Shown here: positions 8,325-15,594 of the stretch, in pieces
Layout of the letters: each line of letters starts with the position of its first letter
Numbering within the stretch: the stretch's first letter is position 1
Assembly: GCA_964579675.1 (NCBI GenBank)
Contig: CAZOIA010000029.1
Location: 1-39,247 of the forward strand
Reading direction: 5' to 3'
DNA length: 39,247 bases
DNA from: CAZOIA01 sp964579675
GTDB taxonomy: Bacteria; Planctomycetota; Phycisphaerae; UBA1845; PWPN01
Notes under the pieces: model-generated
Seen by the model: only the letters and a program-made list of their open reading frames with translations
What the model was told of the DNA's origin: nothing
The model's database searches: none
Position numbers and translations under genes: made by a program

Positions 8325-8372
8325 GGTGGAGTGCTTGACAAACCTCACGCTTCTGACGAGTAGGTAGGCGAC

Positions 8373-8954
8373 ATGAACAACACAGCAAAGACGGATGAGT
8401 CGATGATCCTGCAGAGGATCATCGCCGAGTTGAAACCGCTCTCCGACGAGTCGCGCCAGCGCATGATCGATACGGTGTGTACGTTCTTCGACATCGCCCG
8501 GGCGCAAGTCGACCCCACGGCAACGGCCCCGGGTCCCCTGCCAGGTGCAGCGACTCCCATTCCGTTTCGTTTTTCGGAGAGTGAGGCGCCTACGCCGAAG
8601 GAATTCATGCACACAAAGGCTCCTAGGACGGATGTGGAGCGCGTGGCGTGTCTTGCGTATTACCTGAGCCATTACCGCGGAACGCCACACTTCAAGACAA
8701 GGGATATCAGCGATTTGAACACTGAGGCAGCCCAGCGACGATTCTCGAATACAGCCTACGCGGTCGTGAACGGCACGAATGGCGGATACCTCGTTCCATC
8801 CGTGAAAGGATGCAAACAGCTCAGTGCGCCCGGGGAACAGTTCGTACAGGCGCTTCCTGATCGTGACGCTGCTCGTGAAGTGCAAGAGAGACTGAGGCCT
8901 CGCAGAGGCGCGAAGCGTCCGGGGAAGAAACGCCCGCGCGCCTCCAAGAGGTAG
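8373..8954 (+). CDS. Small basic winged-helix-like protein, first gene of ParA/RelA operon
   Basis: This is a 193-residue soluble protein. Residues 1-45 form a predicted helical region (LQRIIAELKPLSDESRQRM), followed by a Pro/Ala-rich linker to about 75. The conserved-looking core (about 88-165) contains VERVACLAYYLSHYRGTP, FKTRDISDLNTEAAQRRF and NGTNGGYLVP. The pattern (helix, helix, then a Gly-Tyr-Leu wing followed by KQLSAPGE) resembles a winged helix. The tail is strongly basic (RPRRGAKRPGKKRPRASKR). It may bind nucleic acid, as autoregulator, antitoxin or sensor adaptor. I do not recognise a named family. The stop lies 9 bases before the ParA start, so the genes form one transcript. It is the best candidate for the neutralising or sensing partner of the downstream synthetase. 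Confidence 0.75.
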   Translation: MNNTAKTDESMILQRIIAELKPLSDESRQRMIDTVCTFFDIARAQVDPTATAPGPLPGAATPIPFRFSESEAPTPKEFMHTKAPRTDVERVACLAYYLSHYRGTPHFKTRDISDLNTEAAQRRFSNTAYAVVNGTNGGYLVPSVKGCKQLSAPGEQFVQALPDRDAAREVQERLRPRRGAKRPGKKRPRASKR

Positions 8955-8963
8955 GGTGGGCCT

Positions 8964-9956
8964 ATGCCGTCATCGCCAAAACCTCCTCCTCGGCTCGTGC
9001 TGTTCAACCACAAGGGCGGCGTCGGCAAGACGACGCTCACCGTCAACCTTGCGTATGCTCTCGTCGAAGCCGGCAAACGCGTACTGCTGGTAGATACTGA
9101 CCCGCAGTGTAGCATGTCATCATTCTACCTGGAAGAGAAGTACCTGGACAACCTCCTGGATAAATCAGAGTCCAACGAGGGCAGCACGCTCTGGACTGCC
9201 CTACGGCCTGTATCTGAGGGTACAGGCCCGATCGCGCGAATCGATCCCGTAAGGATATGCCAGGGGTTACACTTGGCGGTGGGTGATATTCGGCTGTCCG
9301 AGTTCGAGAACAGTCTCGCCGAGTGCTGGCGCGCGTGCATGGATCGGAACCGGCGGGGATATCACTGCACTGCCGCTTTGAGTCAGCTTGTCGACGCGTT
9401 GGTTCGGCGGACGAAGTCCGACTTTGTCTTTTTCGACGCCGGCCCTAACATCGGACCGCTCAACCGGGTCGTGTTACTCGATTGCAGCCAGTTCATCATT
9501 CCGGCCGCCTGTGATCTCTTTTCGACGAGAGCACTCAAGACCCTCGGATTCGCTCTTTCACAGTGGGTCGCGGCATGGGCGCGCAACACGGAGCAGGCAC
9601 CAGAGGGAACACCGCTACTCGCGGGGTCACCCCAATTGCTCGGATACATTCCCCAGGGTTTCCGCGTCTATCGCGGGGAGATGTCGAAAGCTCCAATCAG
9701 TGTATTGGGCAAGTTAGAGCGTCGGGTTATTGACTTCGTGTGGAAGCCTCTTCGAGAAGTGTCCGGGCTGCCGAACAAGGGTCACCCATCCAGGCTAAGG
9801 CTCGGGCAGGTGAAGTTCTTCGGCGATCTCGCCGCCCTTGGCCAAAGCCAAGGTGCTTCGCTCTGGGATGTAAGCGGCGGCAACGCAGATGGAAAGAGGG
9901 AGGCCCGCAAGGTCTTTGCTGACCTAGCGAAGCGGCTCATAAGCCTAACAGCGTGA
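8964..9956 (+). CDS. ParA/MinD-family (deviant Walker A) ATPase
   Basis: The 330-residue product has the deviant Walker A motif NHKGGVGKTTL at residues 15-25 with both signature lysines (K17 and K22). Walker A' is VLLVDTDPQ near residue 44. The Walker B region FVFFDAGPNIGPLNR lies near residue 155; in plasmid ParA proteins it usually reads D-x-P-P-x-L-G. FSTRALKTLG then follows the usual ParA pattern. There is no ParB gene, no partition repeats and no flagellar or cellulose context, so replicon partition is unlikely. Its place between a small DNA-binding-like protein and a RelA/SpoT synthetase suggests an ATP-dependent switch or sensor for a toxic effector. It starts 9 bases after the upstream stop and ends 7 bases before the next gene. 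Confidence 0.9.
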   Translation: MPSSPKPPPRLVLFNHKGGVGKTTLTVNLAYALVEAGKRVLLVDTDPQCSMSSFYLEEKYLDNLLDKSESNEGSTLWTALRPVSEGTGPIARIDPVRICQGLHLAVGDIRLSEFENSLAECWRACMDRNRRGYHCTAALSQLVDALVRRTKSDFVFFDAGPNIGPLNRVVLLDCSQFIIPAACDLFSTRALKTLGFALSQWVAAWARNTEQAPEGTPLLAGSPQLLGYIPQGFRVYRGEMSKAPISVLGKLERRVIDFVWKPLREVSGLPNKGHPSRLRLGQVKFFGDLAALGQSQGASLWDVSGGNADGKREARKVFADLAKRLISLTA

Positions 9957-9963
9957 GACACAG

Positions 9964-10722
9964 ATGGCGCTGTCGCGCAGCATCACGAGACAAATTGACG
10001 ACGCCGTAAAGGCGTTCGAACGGGACCGCCACAAGTTCGAAACCGACGCATCTAACCTGCAAAACAGGTTGCTCAGCAACCCGGACCTCAGAAAGCTTAT
10101 TCACTCGTTCAAGTGGCGCGCCAAGGAACCGTCGCACTTGCGTGACAAATTGACTCGGCGCGCTAACGAGGCGATCGGCTCAGGGAATCCATTCGACATC
10201 ACGCCCGAAAACCTCTTCGATCAGATTCCGGACCTTGCGGGCGTCCGTTTGCTCCACCTGCACATGCGGCAGATGGAGAAGATACACCCTCTCATCATCC
10301 AAGTGCTGAAGGACGAAGGGTACGTCCTGAAGGGGCGTCATCAAGAGGCAAAAACGTGGGATCCTGAGTACGCGAACATGCTCAGGAATCTCGGCTTAAA
10401 GGTCACACAGGATCAGTCGCTCTATACCAGCGTTCACTATGTCATCAAGCAGAATAGGACGACGCCTCGGCTTTGCGAATTGCAGCTGCGAACGCTTGCC
10501 GAGGAAATCTGGGGGGAGATTTCCCATACGATCAACTACCCGCACGAGACTGACTCCGTGGCGTGTAAGGAACAAATCAAGGTCTTAGCTCGGCTGGTAT
10601 CCGGTTGTTCGAGACTGGTAGACTCCATCGTGACGTCGTATGAGGACCATTGCGGTCGCGCGAATGCGTCTCCAACCAGGCAAAGGAGTCGCACAAGCAG
10701 GCGGCGATCTGCCGGCCAGTAA
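9964..10722 (+). CDS. RelA/SpoT-domain nucleotidyltransferase (toxSAS-like alarmone synthetase)
   Basis: This 252-residue single-domain protein lacks HD hydrolase, TGS and ACT domains. The synthetase motifs are intact: R52-A-K54-E-P-S57...K62 (ATP-binding loop, compare RxKxxxSxxxK), D90-LAGVR (Mg-binding Asp), Y154-TSVH158 (guanine-stacking Tyr region), and C-E172-LQLRT with W183 and H188, the catalytic Glu block. The product should transfer pyrophosphate from ATP to a nucleotide or, as in some toxSAS enzymes, to the tRNA CCA end. The last 25 residues (after YEDH near 224) are low-complexity and Arg/Ser-rich and may come from a junction with unrelated DNA. Having no hydrolase partner, the enzyme should be toxic unless controlled, presumably by one of the two upstream genes. 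Confidence 0.92.
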   Translation: MALSRSITRQIDDAVKAFERDRHKFETDASNLQNRLLSNPDLRKLIHSFKWRAKEPSHLRDKLTRRANEAIGSGNPFDITPENLFDQIPDLAGVRLLHLHMRQMEKIHPLIIQVLKDEGYVLKGRHQEAKTWDPEYANMLRNLGLKVTQDQSLYTSVHYVIKQNRTTPRLCELQLRTLAEEIWGEISHTINYPHETDSVACKEQIKVLARLVSGCSRLVDSIVTSYEDHCGRANASPTRQRSRTSRRRSAGQ

Positions 10723-10796
10723 GGGCCTCGGGCTCCAGCGAATTCTCTGCCGAGCGGCCAGGAGAATCGCCGCGCCCGAGTGCCCCAGCAGCGTCG

Positions 10797-10942
10797 TACC
10801 GATCGCACATGCGAGGTTGGTGATCGTTGGCTTCGGCCAGGACGTAGGCGGTCAGTTTCGTGGCTGGCTGCTTGTCCCCGAGCCGGCGACGCTGAGCCTG
10901 TTGGCCCTTGGCGGTCTCGCGTTGCTGCGCCGACGGCGGTGA
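10797..10942 (+). pseudogene. 3' remnant of a PEP-CTERM protein gene
   Basis: The plus frame ending at 10942 closes with VPEPATLSLLALGGLAL followed by LRRRR and a stop. This is a textbook PEP-CTERM sorting tail: VPEP motif, hydrophobic helix, basic end. No signal peptide or body belongs to it, and the frame upstream looks non-natural, so only the last 20-40 residues survive. PEP-CTERM proteins are common in Planctomycetota and Verrucomicrobiota. The junction with the RelA-like gene lies between about 10650 and 10800. Confidence 0.8.
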
Positions 10943-10948
10943 ACGTTC

Positions 10949-10978
10949 TGACAACTGACGACTGAGAACTGACAACTT
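10949..10978. repeat. Short tandem repeat of ACTGA(C/G)-type units
   Basis: The stretch reads TGACAACTGACGACTGAG and continues AACTGACAACTT: about four degenerate 7-8-bp units of the AACTGAC type. Such short tandem repeats are seen in intergenic DNA of many bacteria. It lies just after the PEP-CTERM tail and before the recombinase remnant. Confidence 0.5.
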
Positions 10979-11013
10979 CTCCCGGGATCGGCCCTCGGAT
11001 CGGTCCCGGTTTG

Positions 11014-11685
11014 CTATGTGCTCAGCAGGTTCTCACGGGCCATCCGGCGGTTGCCACCGCCCGCGCCCGCTACGCCACGTCGCTTACGCCGCCCGGTCCC
11101 CAGGTAAACGGCAGGACGGGCCCGATCAGCGGTCGTGGAATACGACCAACGCCTCTCGCCCCGACTTTTCTTCAAAAACGGCCGTTCGGCGAGAAAGTCG
11201 AACGGCTTTCTGTTTGTCAGAACGAGACTTACGTCGGTCAGGGCGCGGTTCAAACTCACACACTCCAGGAGCTCGCGTTTGCCCGCCGAGTTTGAACCGT
11301 GCCAACGGGGCACCAGATTCTGGCTGAAATCGAACACCGCCAGGGCCGCCTGGCCGAAGGCGGGGTCGAAGCCGTCGGTCTCGTCGAGCTGGCGTTCGAC
11401 TTCTTCGGCCTGCCGTTTCAGGTCCGCTGACTTGGCCGTGAACGACGCCTCGTCAATGGTCCCGGCCAGGTAGCCGCTGAGCAGCCGGTCCTGCATGTTG
11501 GCCAGCTCGGTGCGCCGCTTGACCAGCGTCTTCTTCCGCTGGGCCTGGGCGGCATCCACGTCGTCGAACGCGGCCACGAGCGAATCCCGAAACCACTGAC
11601 TATGACGGGGCGTGGGCAGGCGGCAGGCGTCGCGTTCCTCGATGACCGCTGCCTCGACGTCGGCTTCATAATCGACGCGGCGCAT
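11014..11685 (-). pseudogene. Large serine recombinase, C-terminal remnant
   Basis: The minus frame contains ERDACRLPTPRHSQWFRDSL, a coiled coil rich in Lys/Glu (RKKTLVKRRTELANMQDRL), LSGYLAGTIDEASF and VSLNRALTDVSLVLTNRKPF, ending FDFLAERPFLKKSRGERR. This is the C-terminal region that follows the zinc ribbon in large resolvase/invertase-type serine recombinases. The catalytic resolvase domain, the recombinase domain and the zinc ribbon are all missing, so it is not functional. A second, shorter relic of the same region lies at 35787-36020 in the same orientation. DNA similarity extends beyond the coding end (GTGRRKRRGVA in both when translated). Confidence 0.78.
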
Positions 11686-11751
11686 TGCCGGCCATCGAAA
11701 CCGTCGTCATCAAAATCACATCTTATCTTCTTGGCAGGTTCGGAACTGCCA

Positions 11752-12858
11752 TTACGAGTGATTCGCCGAGCCGACGGCCTCGGCGATGTTAGCGAATCCG
11801 TCACGATCCAGGAGTCGACAAAGCCCCTGGTTGATCCGTTTGATGACACCAGGCCCCTCGTAGATCATCGCCGTCATGAGCTGCACGAGCGACGAACCGA
11901 GCCGGATCTTGCGGTAGGCGTCCTCGGCGGAGAAGACGCCTCCGATACCGATGATGTGATAGCGTTTCCGATCCATTCGCCGGTACAACTCGCGGATGCA
12001 ACCGTTCATCTGTTGTTCGATAGGTTTGCCGGCCGTCGCACCGGGCATGGCGTCGATGACATGCCGCGGCGTCGTCAGGCTGTTCGGTTTGCCCGGAGCG
12101 AGGTTGAACATGAAGCCGGAAACGAACGCCACGCCTTCGACCGCCTCCAGCAACGCTTCGATCGCGGGCACGCCGCCGAGCGGGGATACCTTGAGAAACA
12201 CGGGACAGCGGATGTCCAGCTCAGACAGAGCGGTCATCAACTGGACGGTGTTGCGGGCATCCGCGAAGAAGTCACGCCCCATCTCGGTGTTGGGGCAACT
12301 CAGGTTCAGCGAGAGGTAATCGGCCCGGTCTTTCAGAGTGGCGACTGAGCGCACGTAGTCCGCGATGATCTCGTCATCGGACTCGGGCGGAGCCATGATG
12401 CTGCGGTTGGTCTTGACGATGTTGATACCGAGGGGAACGGACAGCCGTGTGGATGCCAGTTGCCCGGCGACCGCGTCGGCGCCGTCATTGGGCAACCCGT
12501 AGTGCACGACGATCGCCCGGTCCCGCGGCAATCGCCAGAGCCTCGGCTTCGGGTTGCCGTCTGAAGGATCGGCCGACACGGAGCCGATTTCCAGATGGCC
12601 GAATCCCACCGAGGCCAGCGCTTCGATCGTCCGCCCGCTCTTGTCGAAGCCCGCCGCGAGGCCGATGGGGTTGGGGAACCTGATCCCACAGACCTCCGTC
12701 TCCAGCCGCGGATCAGAGAAACCGTACACCGCGGACAACAGCCTTCGGGCCGGTCCGATCGATCCCAGGAACCGCCCCGCCTGGATCGTTCGATCGTGCA
12801 CCCATTCCGGGGCAAGGAGAAACAGCAGCGGACGAACAAGTGTCGGGTAGATCTTCAT
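11752..12858 (-). CDS. Dihydroorotate dehydrogenase, class 2-like but atypical
   Basis: Translation from the ATG at 12858 gives 368 residues. The N-terminal helix region (YPTLVRPLLFLLAPEWVHD) is the membrane-associated extension of quinone-linked class 2 enzymes. IRFPNPIGLAAGFDKSGRTIEAL, FGHLEIGSVS, PLGINIVK and IIGIGGVFSAEDAYRKI are the FMN-barrel landmarks. Two oddities appear. The catalytic-base motif is NLSCPNT, with the Cys of class 1 enzymes instead of the class 2 Ser (NISSPNT). The usual RMGFNN and TNTT segments are replaced by VVHYGLPNDG and FMFNLAPGKPN. It may be an acting PyrD of a divergent lineage or a paralogue with another substrate. It stands alone between pseudogenes. Confidence 0.82.
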   Translation of the reverse strand: MKIYPTLVRPLLFLLAPEWVHDRTIQAGRFLGSIGPARRLLSAVYGFSDPRLETEVCGIRFPNPIGLAAGFDKSGRTIEALASVGFGHLEIGSVSADPSDGNPKPRLWRLPRDRAIVVHYGLPNDGADAVAGQLASTRLSVPLGINIVKTNRSIMAPPESDDEIIADYVRSVATLKDRADYLSLNLSCPNTEMGRDFFADARNTVQLMTALSELDIRCPVFLKVSPLGGVPAIEALLEAVEGVAFVSGFMFNLAPGKPNSLTTPRHVIDAMPGATAGKPIEQQMNGCIRELYRRMDRKRYHIIGIGGVFSAEDAYRKIRLGSSLVQLMTAMIYEGPGVIKRINQGLCRLLDRDGFANIAEAVGSANHS

Positions 12859-12912
12859 TGCTTTGACCGTGCACCGCACTCACCGCACGGCGACCTGACG
12901 ACGGCCCGCGCA

Positions 12913-13262
12913 TCAGCTCCTGAAGCCGCTCAGGTCGAGTTCCATCTTCTCCTTCGCGTCGATCATTTCCTTCCACGTCACGGGCCGGCCCTTGTAAGCG
13001 GCGGTCCGGCCGAGGATGGCTGTCAGATTGCTCCGGACCGACGGCGCGACGGTCGGGTTCTTGTAGTCGCCCCCGGTGACGAACTGATGGAACTCCTTGA
13101 TATTGGTGACGGCCCCGTCGTTGTCAAGATTGGGGCACTTGCCGCCCGTGGACGGGTCGAGACCACGGACCGGCACCCGCCCGTAGTAGTCGGTCTCGAC
13201 CAGCCCGCGTGAGCCGTACACTGACCTGCCCCCGCCGATGATACCACTTTCTATGTTAATCC
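12913..13262 (-). pseudogene. Gfo/Idh/MocA oxidoreductase, C-terminal remnant
   Basis: The minus frame reads SGIIGGGRSVYGSRGLVETDYYG, then NIKEFHQFVTGGDYKNPTVAPSV and GRTAAYKGRPVTWKEM to a stop. This is the C-terminal third of secreted-type Gfo/Idh/MocA sugar oxidoreductases common in Planctomycetota. The NAD-binding Rossmann half and the catalytic EKP motif are absent. Coding similarity ends near 13262, where the sequence changes to IS-linked DNA, so the gene was cut there. Confidence 0.8.
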
Positions 13263-13394
13263 GTCTCCCCTCCGGGCAATACCTGCCAAGTCCAGCCCCG
13301 GTGCTTTCCGGAGGGGTTTTGAAGCCGGGGGTGCGGGGACAGAGCCCCCGCGGAACCAGTCGTCTATGATTGCCGGAAACGCAATAGCTTCGGG

Positions 13395-13737
13395 GGAGCC
13401 GGGATTTCGAGAGCCGGGAGACGTACGAGGCGTTTCTTGGGGGGCTCGAGGAGCAGCTCAACGCGGGTCGGCGGGAGCGGTTCGGGTCCGGGGCGGCCAG
13501 GCACTACCTGGAGATTCTGCACTTGGCAGCACGGGAGAGCGAAACGGCGCGGTGGATGAGGCCCTCCGGCGGTTGCTTGACAGCGAAGAGGATCTCACGG
13601 CCGCGGCGGTGCGGCGTTTGGTGGTGGCCGAGGCCCCTGCCCCTGCGGGCGTGGAAGACCCGACCCGGCCGCCGGCACGAATCCTGACACCCTACGAGGT
13701 GTACGTGAAAGGCTACAAGGTCAACCTATCGTCGTGA
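13395..13737 (+). mobile_element. IS21-family transposase (IstA) C-terminal remnant, frameshifted
   Basis: In one frame the DNA reads YEAFLGGLEEQLNAGRRERF and ARHYLEILHLAARESE. After a frameshift near 13530 the next frame continues AVDEALRRLLDSEEDLTAAAV and ends YEVYVKGYKVNLSS. The combination HYLxxLxLAA followed by AVxxALxxLLxxxxxxTxxAVRxLV is the C-terminal pattern of IS21 IstA transposases. The catalytic DDE domain and IstB are missing. Just upstream (13312-13362) lies a GC-rich inverted-repeat stretch. Confidence 0.65.
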
Positions 13738-13972
13738 TCCCGGTGGGTCGGCTGGCTGGAAAAGGACCAGGAGATCCCGGCTCAACCCTCAAGCAGAAAC
13801 CCAGTCCGCGTGTCCGCTTGAAACCCGTGGCAAGACAGTGTTGCGGTTCAGGGAGGCACGTCCATCCTGCCGGCGACGGACACCGCCAAGTCGGGGTCCC
13901 AATCACGCCCACCAGGAACACGGTTCTGAGTTTCATGAAGACCGGCACCGGCCAGGCTTGCCGCCCGGGTCG

Positions 13973-15553
13973 TCAGGGCTCAGAAGCGACTGGTTGCCAG
14001 CCTCCCCCGAGTGCTTTGTACAGAGTGATCGCGTGTAAAGTGGTGTCCGTTGTGCTCTGGACGAGTTGCACTTGAGTTGCGTAAAGCGAGCGTTCAGCCT
14101 CAAGGACGCTCAGGAAGTCAGCGACACCCGCGACGTAGCGTTCATTGGCTAAGATGACCGCCCGGCGGTTGGCGGCAACGGCGTCGGCCAGATGGCGGTA
14201 CCGCACGTGCTCCCGCTGGTAGGCAGCCAGAGCGTTCTCCACGTCTTCCAGGGCCGTCAATACGGTAAGCTCATATCGAGCCAAAGCCTCCTGTTGAATC
14301 GCGTCTTGCACCTCGATGTTGGCCCGAATCCGCCCGGCGTCGAGGATCGGCCAACTCACGCTTGGTCCGACGGACCAGAACAGGCTCCTGCGGTCCAGGA
14401 AATGCTGCATGTCGTGGGTTTGCGATCCAAATGAGCCGGTGAGAGAGAATTTGGGGAACAAGTCGGCAGTGGCGACGCCGATTTCAGCGGTGGCGGCGGC
14501 TAATTGGCGCTCGCTGCGACGGATGTCCGGCCGGCGGCGCAGCAGCTCAGAAGGCACGCCCACCGGGATCGGCGGCGGAGATGCCGGTATTCGCGCCTCT
14601 GTCGAGAGATCTGCCAGCAGCGTGCCGGGGTGCTCGCCGAGCAGCACGCCGAGTCGGTGCACCGCCTGTCTGAAGTATGTCTCCAGCGTAGGAACCTCAG
14701 ACTGGGTCGAAGCCAGTTGCGCTTTGGCCTGGGCGACGTCGAGTTCGCTCGTGAGTCCACCGTCGAGCCGGATCCGGGTCAGGTCCAACGTTTTCTGTTG
14801 GGTCGCGATGTTCTCGCGCGCAATCGAAATCTGCCGCTGGTAACCACGGGCCTCAACGTAGTTGCGTGCCACTTCGGACAGCAGCGTGACCAGCACATCC
14901 CGGCGATCCTCTTCGGCTGCGTCGATTTCTGCCTCGGCGGCTTCCACGCTCCGGCGGACCCCGCCGAAGATGTCGAGTTCCCAGGTGGCGTCAAAGCCCA
15001 CCTCGAAGAGATTCTGAGCCCGCACGGTTCCGTTCGCCCCCCCGCCGTCGTTCCGGTCAAGTGCGCCTGAGACGGCATCGCTCACCACGTCGCTCGCAAA
15101 GCCGGAGGGGTCGAGGGAACCGTTCGCAATAGCAGACCCGGTCGCGTCCGAAACGGCGTCGAGCAACTGCCCGCCTACACCGGAAGAATCGCCCGAGGTC
15201 TCCGGTTTCTCATTCAGGCTTGTTCCTTTGTAGTTGTACGAGCCGGACAGGTCGGCCTGGGGCCAGAGATCGGCGGCAACTACTCCCCGCTGAGCCCGCG
15301 CCTGCCGGACCCGGGCGTTGGCGATCCGTAGATTGATGTTGGACCGCACTGCCCGCTCGATCAGCGCGTTGAGCATGGGATCGTTGAGCGTCGTCCACCA
15401 CTCGGCGACCTCTGCGGGGCGGGTCGTGACAACGCCAGGCTCCGCTTCGCTCCATCGCTCGGGGACTTGCCGCTGTGGAGGTTCATGGTCCGGACCGACA
15501 GCGCAACCTGCCAGCCCTACGCACAGCAGCACTCGTATGGGATAAGTTCTCAC
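13973..15553 (-). CDS. Outer-membrane efflux lipoprotein, NodT/OprM family
   Basis: The likely start is the GTG at 15553 (VRTYPIRVLLCVGLAGC), placing a lipobox Cys at residue 17, for a 526-residue product. The longer frame to 15646 lacks a signal peptide. Two repeats of the TolC-type outer-membrane factor fold are visible. The first half has WWTTLNDPMLNALIERAVRSN and DATWELDIFGGVRRSVEAAE. The second half has ELLRRRPDIRRSERQLAAA and SVGPSVSWPILDAGRIRAN, all signatures of NodT-type factors. A Gly/Ser/Asp-rich insert (about residues 120-185) is longer than usual. The product forms the outer-membrane channel of a tripartite system. It starts 41 bases after the CotH gene and is the last gene of the five-gene minus-strand operon that also carries the membrane-fusion protein. 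Confidence 0.92.
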   Translation of the reverse strand: MRTYPIRVLLCVGLAGCAVGPDHEPPQRQVPERWSEAEPGVVTTRPAEVAEWWTTLNDPMLNALIERAVRSNINLRIANARVRQARAQRGVVAADLWPQADLSGSYNYKGTSLNEKPETSGDSSGVGGQLLDAVSDATGSAIANGSLDPSGFASDVVSDAVSGALDRNDGGGANGTVRAQNLFEVGFDATWELDIFGGVRRSVEAAEAEIDAAEEDRRDVLVTLLSEVARNYVEARGYQRQISIARENIATQQKTLDLTRIRLDGGLTSELDVAQAKAQLASTQSEVPTLETYFRQAVHRLGVLLGEHPGTLLADLSTEARIPASPPPIPVGVPSELLRRRPDIRRSERQLAAATAEIGVATADLFPKFSLTGSFGSQTHDMQHFLDRRSLFWSVGPSVSWPILDAGRIRANIEVQDAIQQEALARYELTVLTALEDVENALAAYQREHVRYRHLADAVAANRRAVILANERYVAGVADFLSVLEAERSLYATQVQLVQSTTDTTLHAITLYKALGGGWQPVASEP

Positions 15554-15594
15554 GTCCAGGCCCGGTCTTCCTGCGAAAAGGGTCACGGGTCCCC

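Noticed and set aside
8335..8340. TTGACA as -35 of the ParA/RelA operon
   Set aside because: No acceptable -10 at 16-18 bases; the pair at 8297-8324 fits better.
8964..9956. Plasmid partition locus
   Set aside because: No ParB gene, no centromere-like repeats, no replication gene. The neighbour is a RelA/SpoT synthetase.
10981..11010. GC-rich inverted repeat as a terminator
   Set aside because: Only six base pairs (CCGGGA/TCCCGG) with a large loop and a very short T run.
14034..14040. TGTAAAG as a further CpxR half-site
   Set aside because: Single half-site inside the outer-membrane factor coding region, without a partner at 10 bp.
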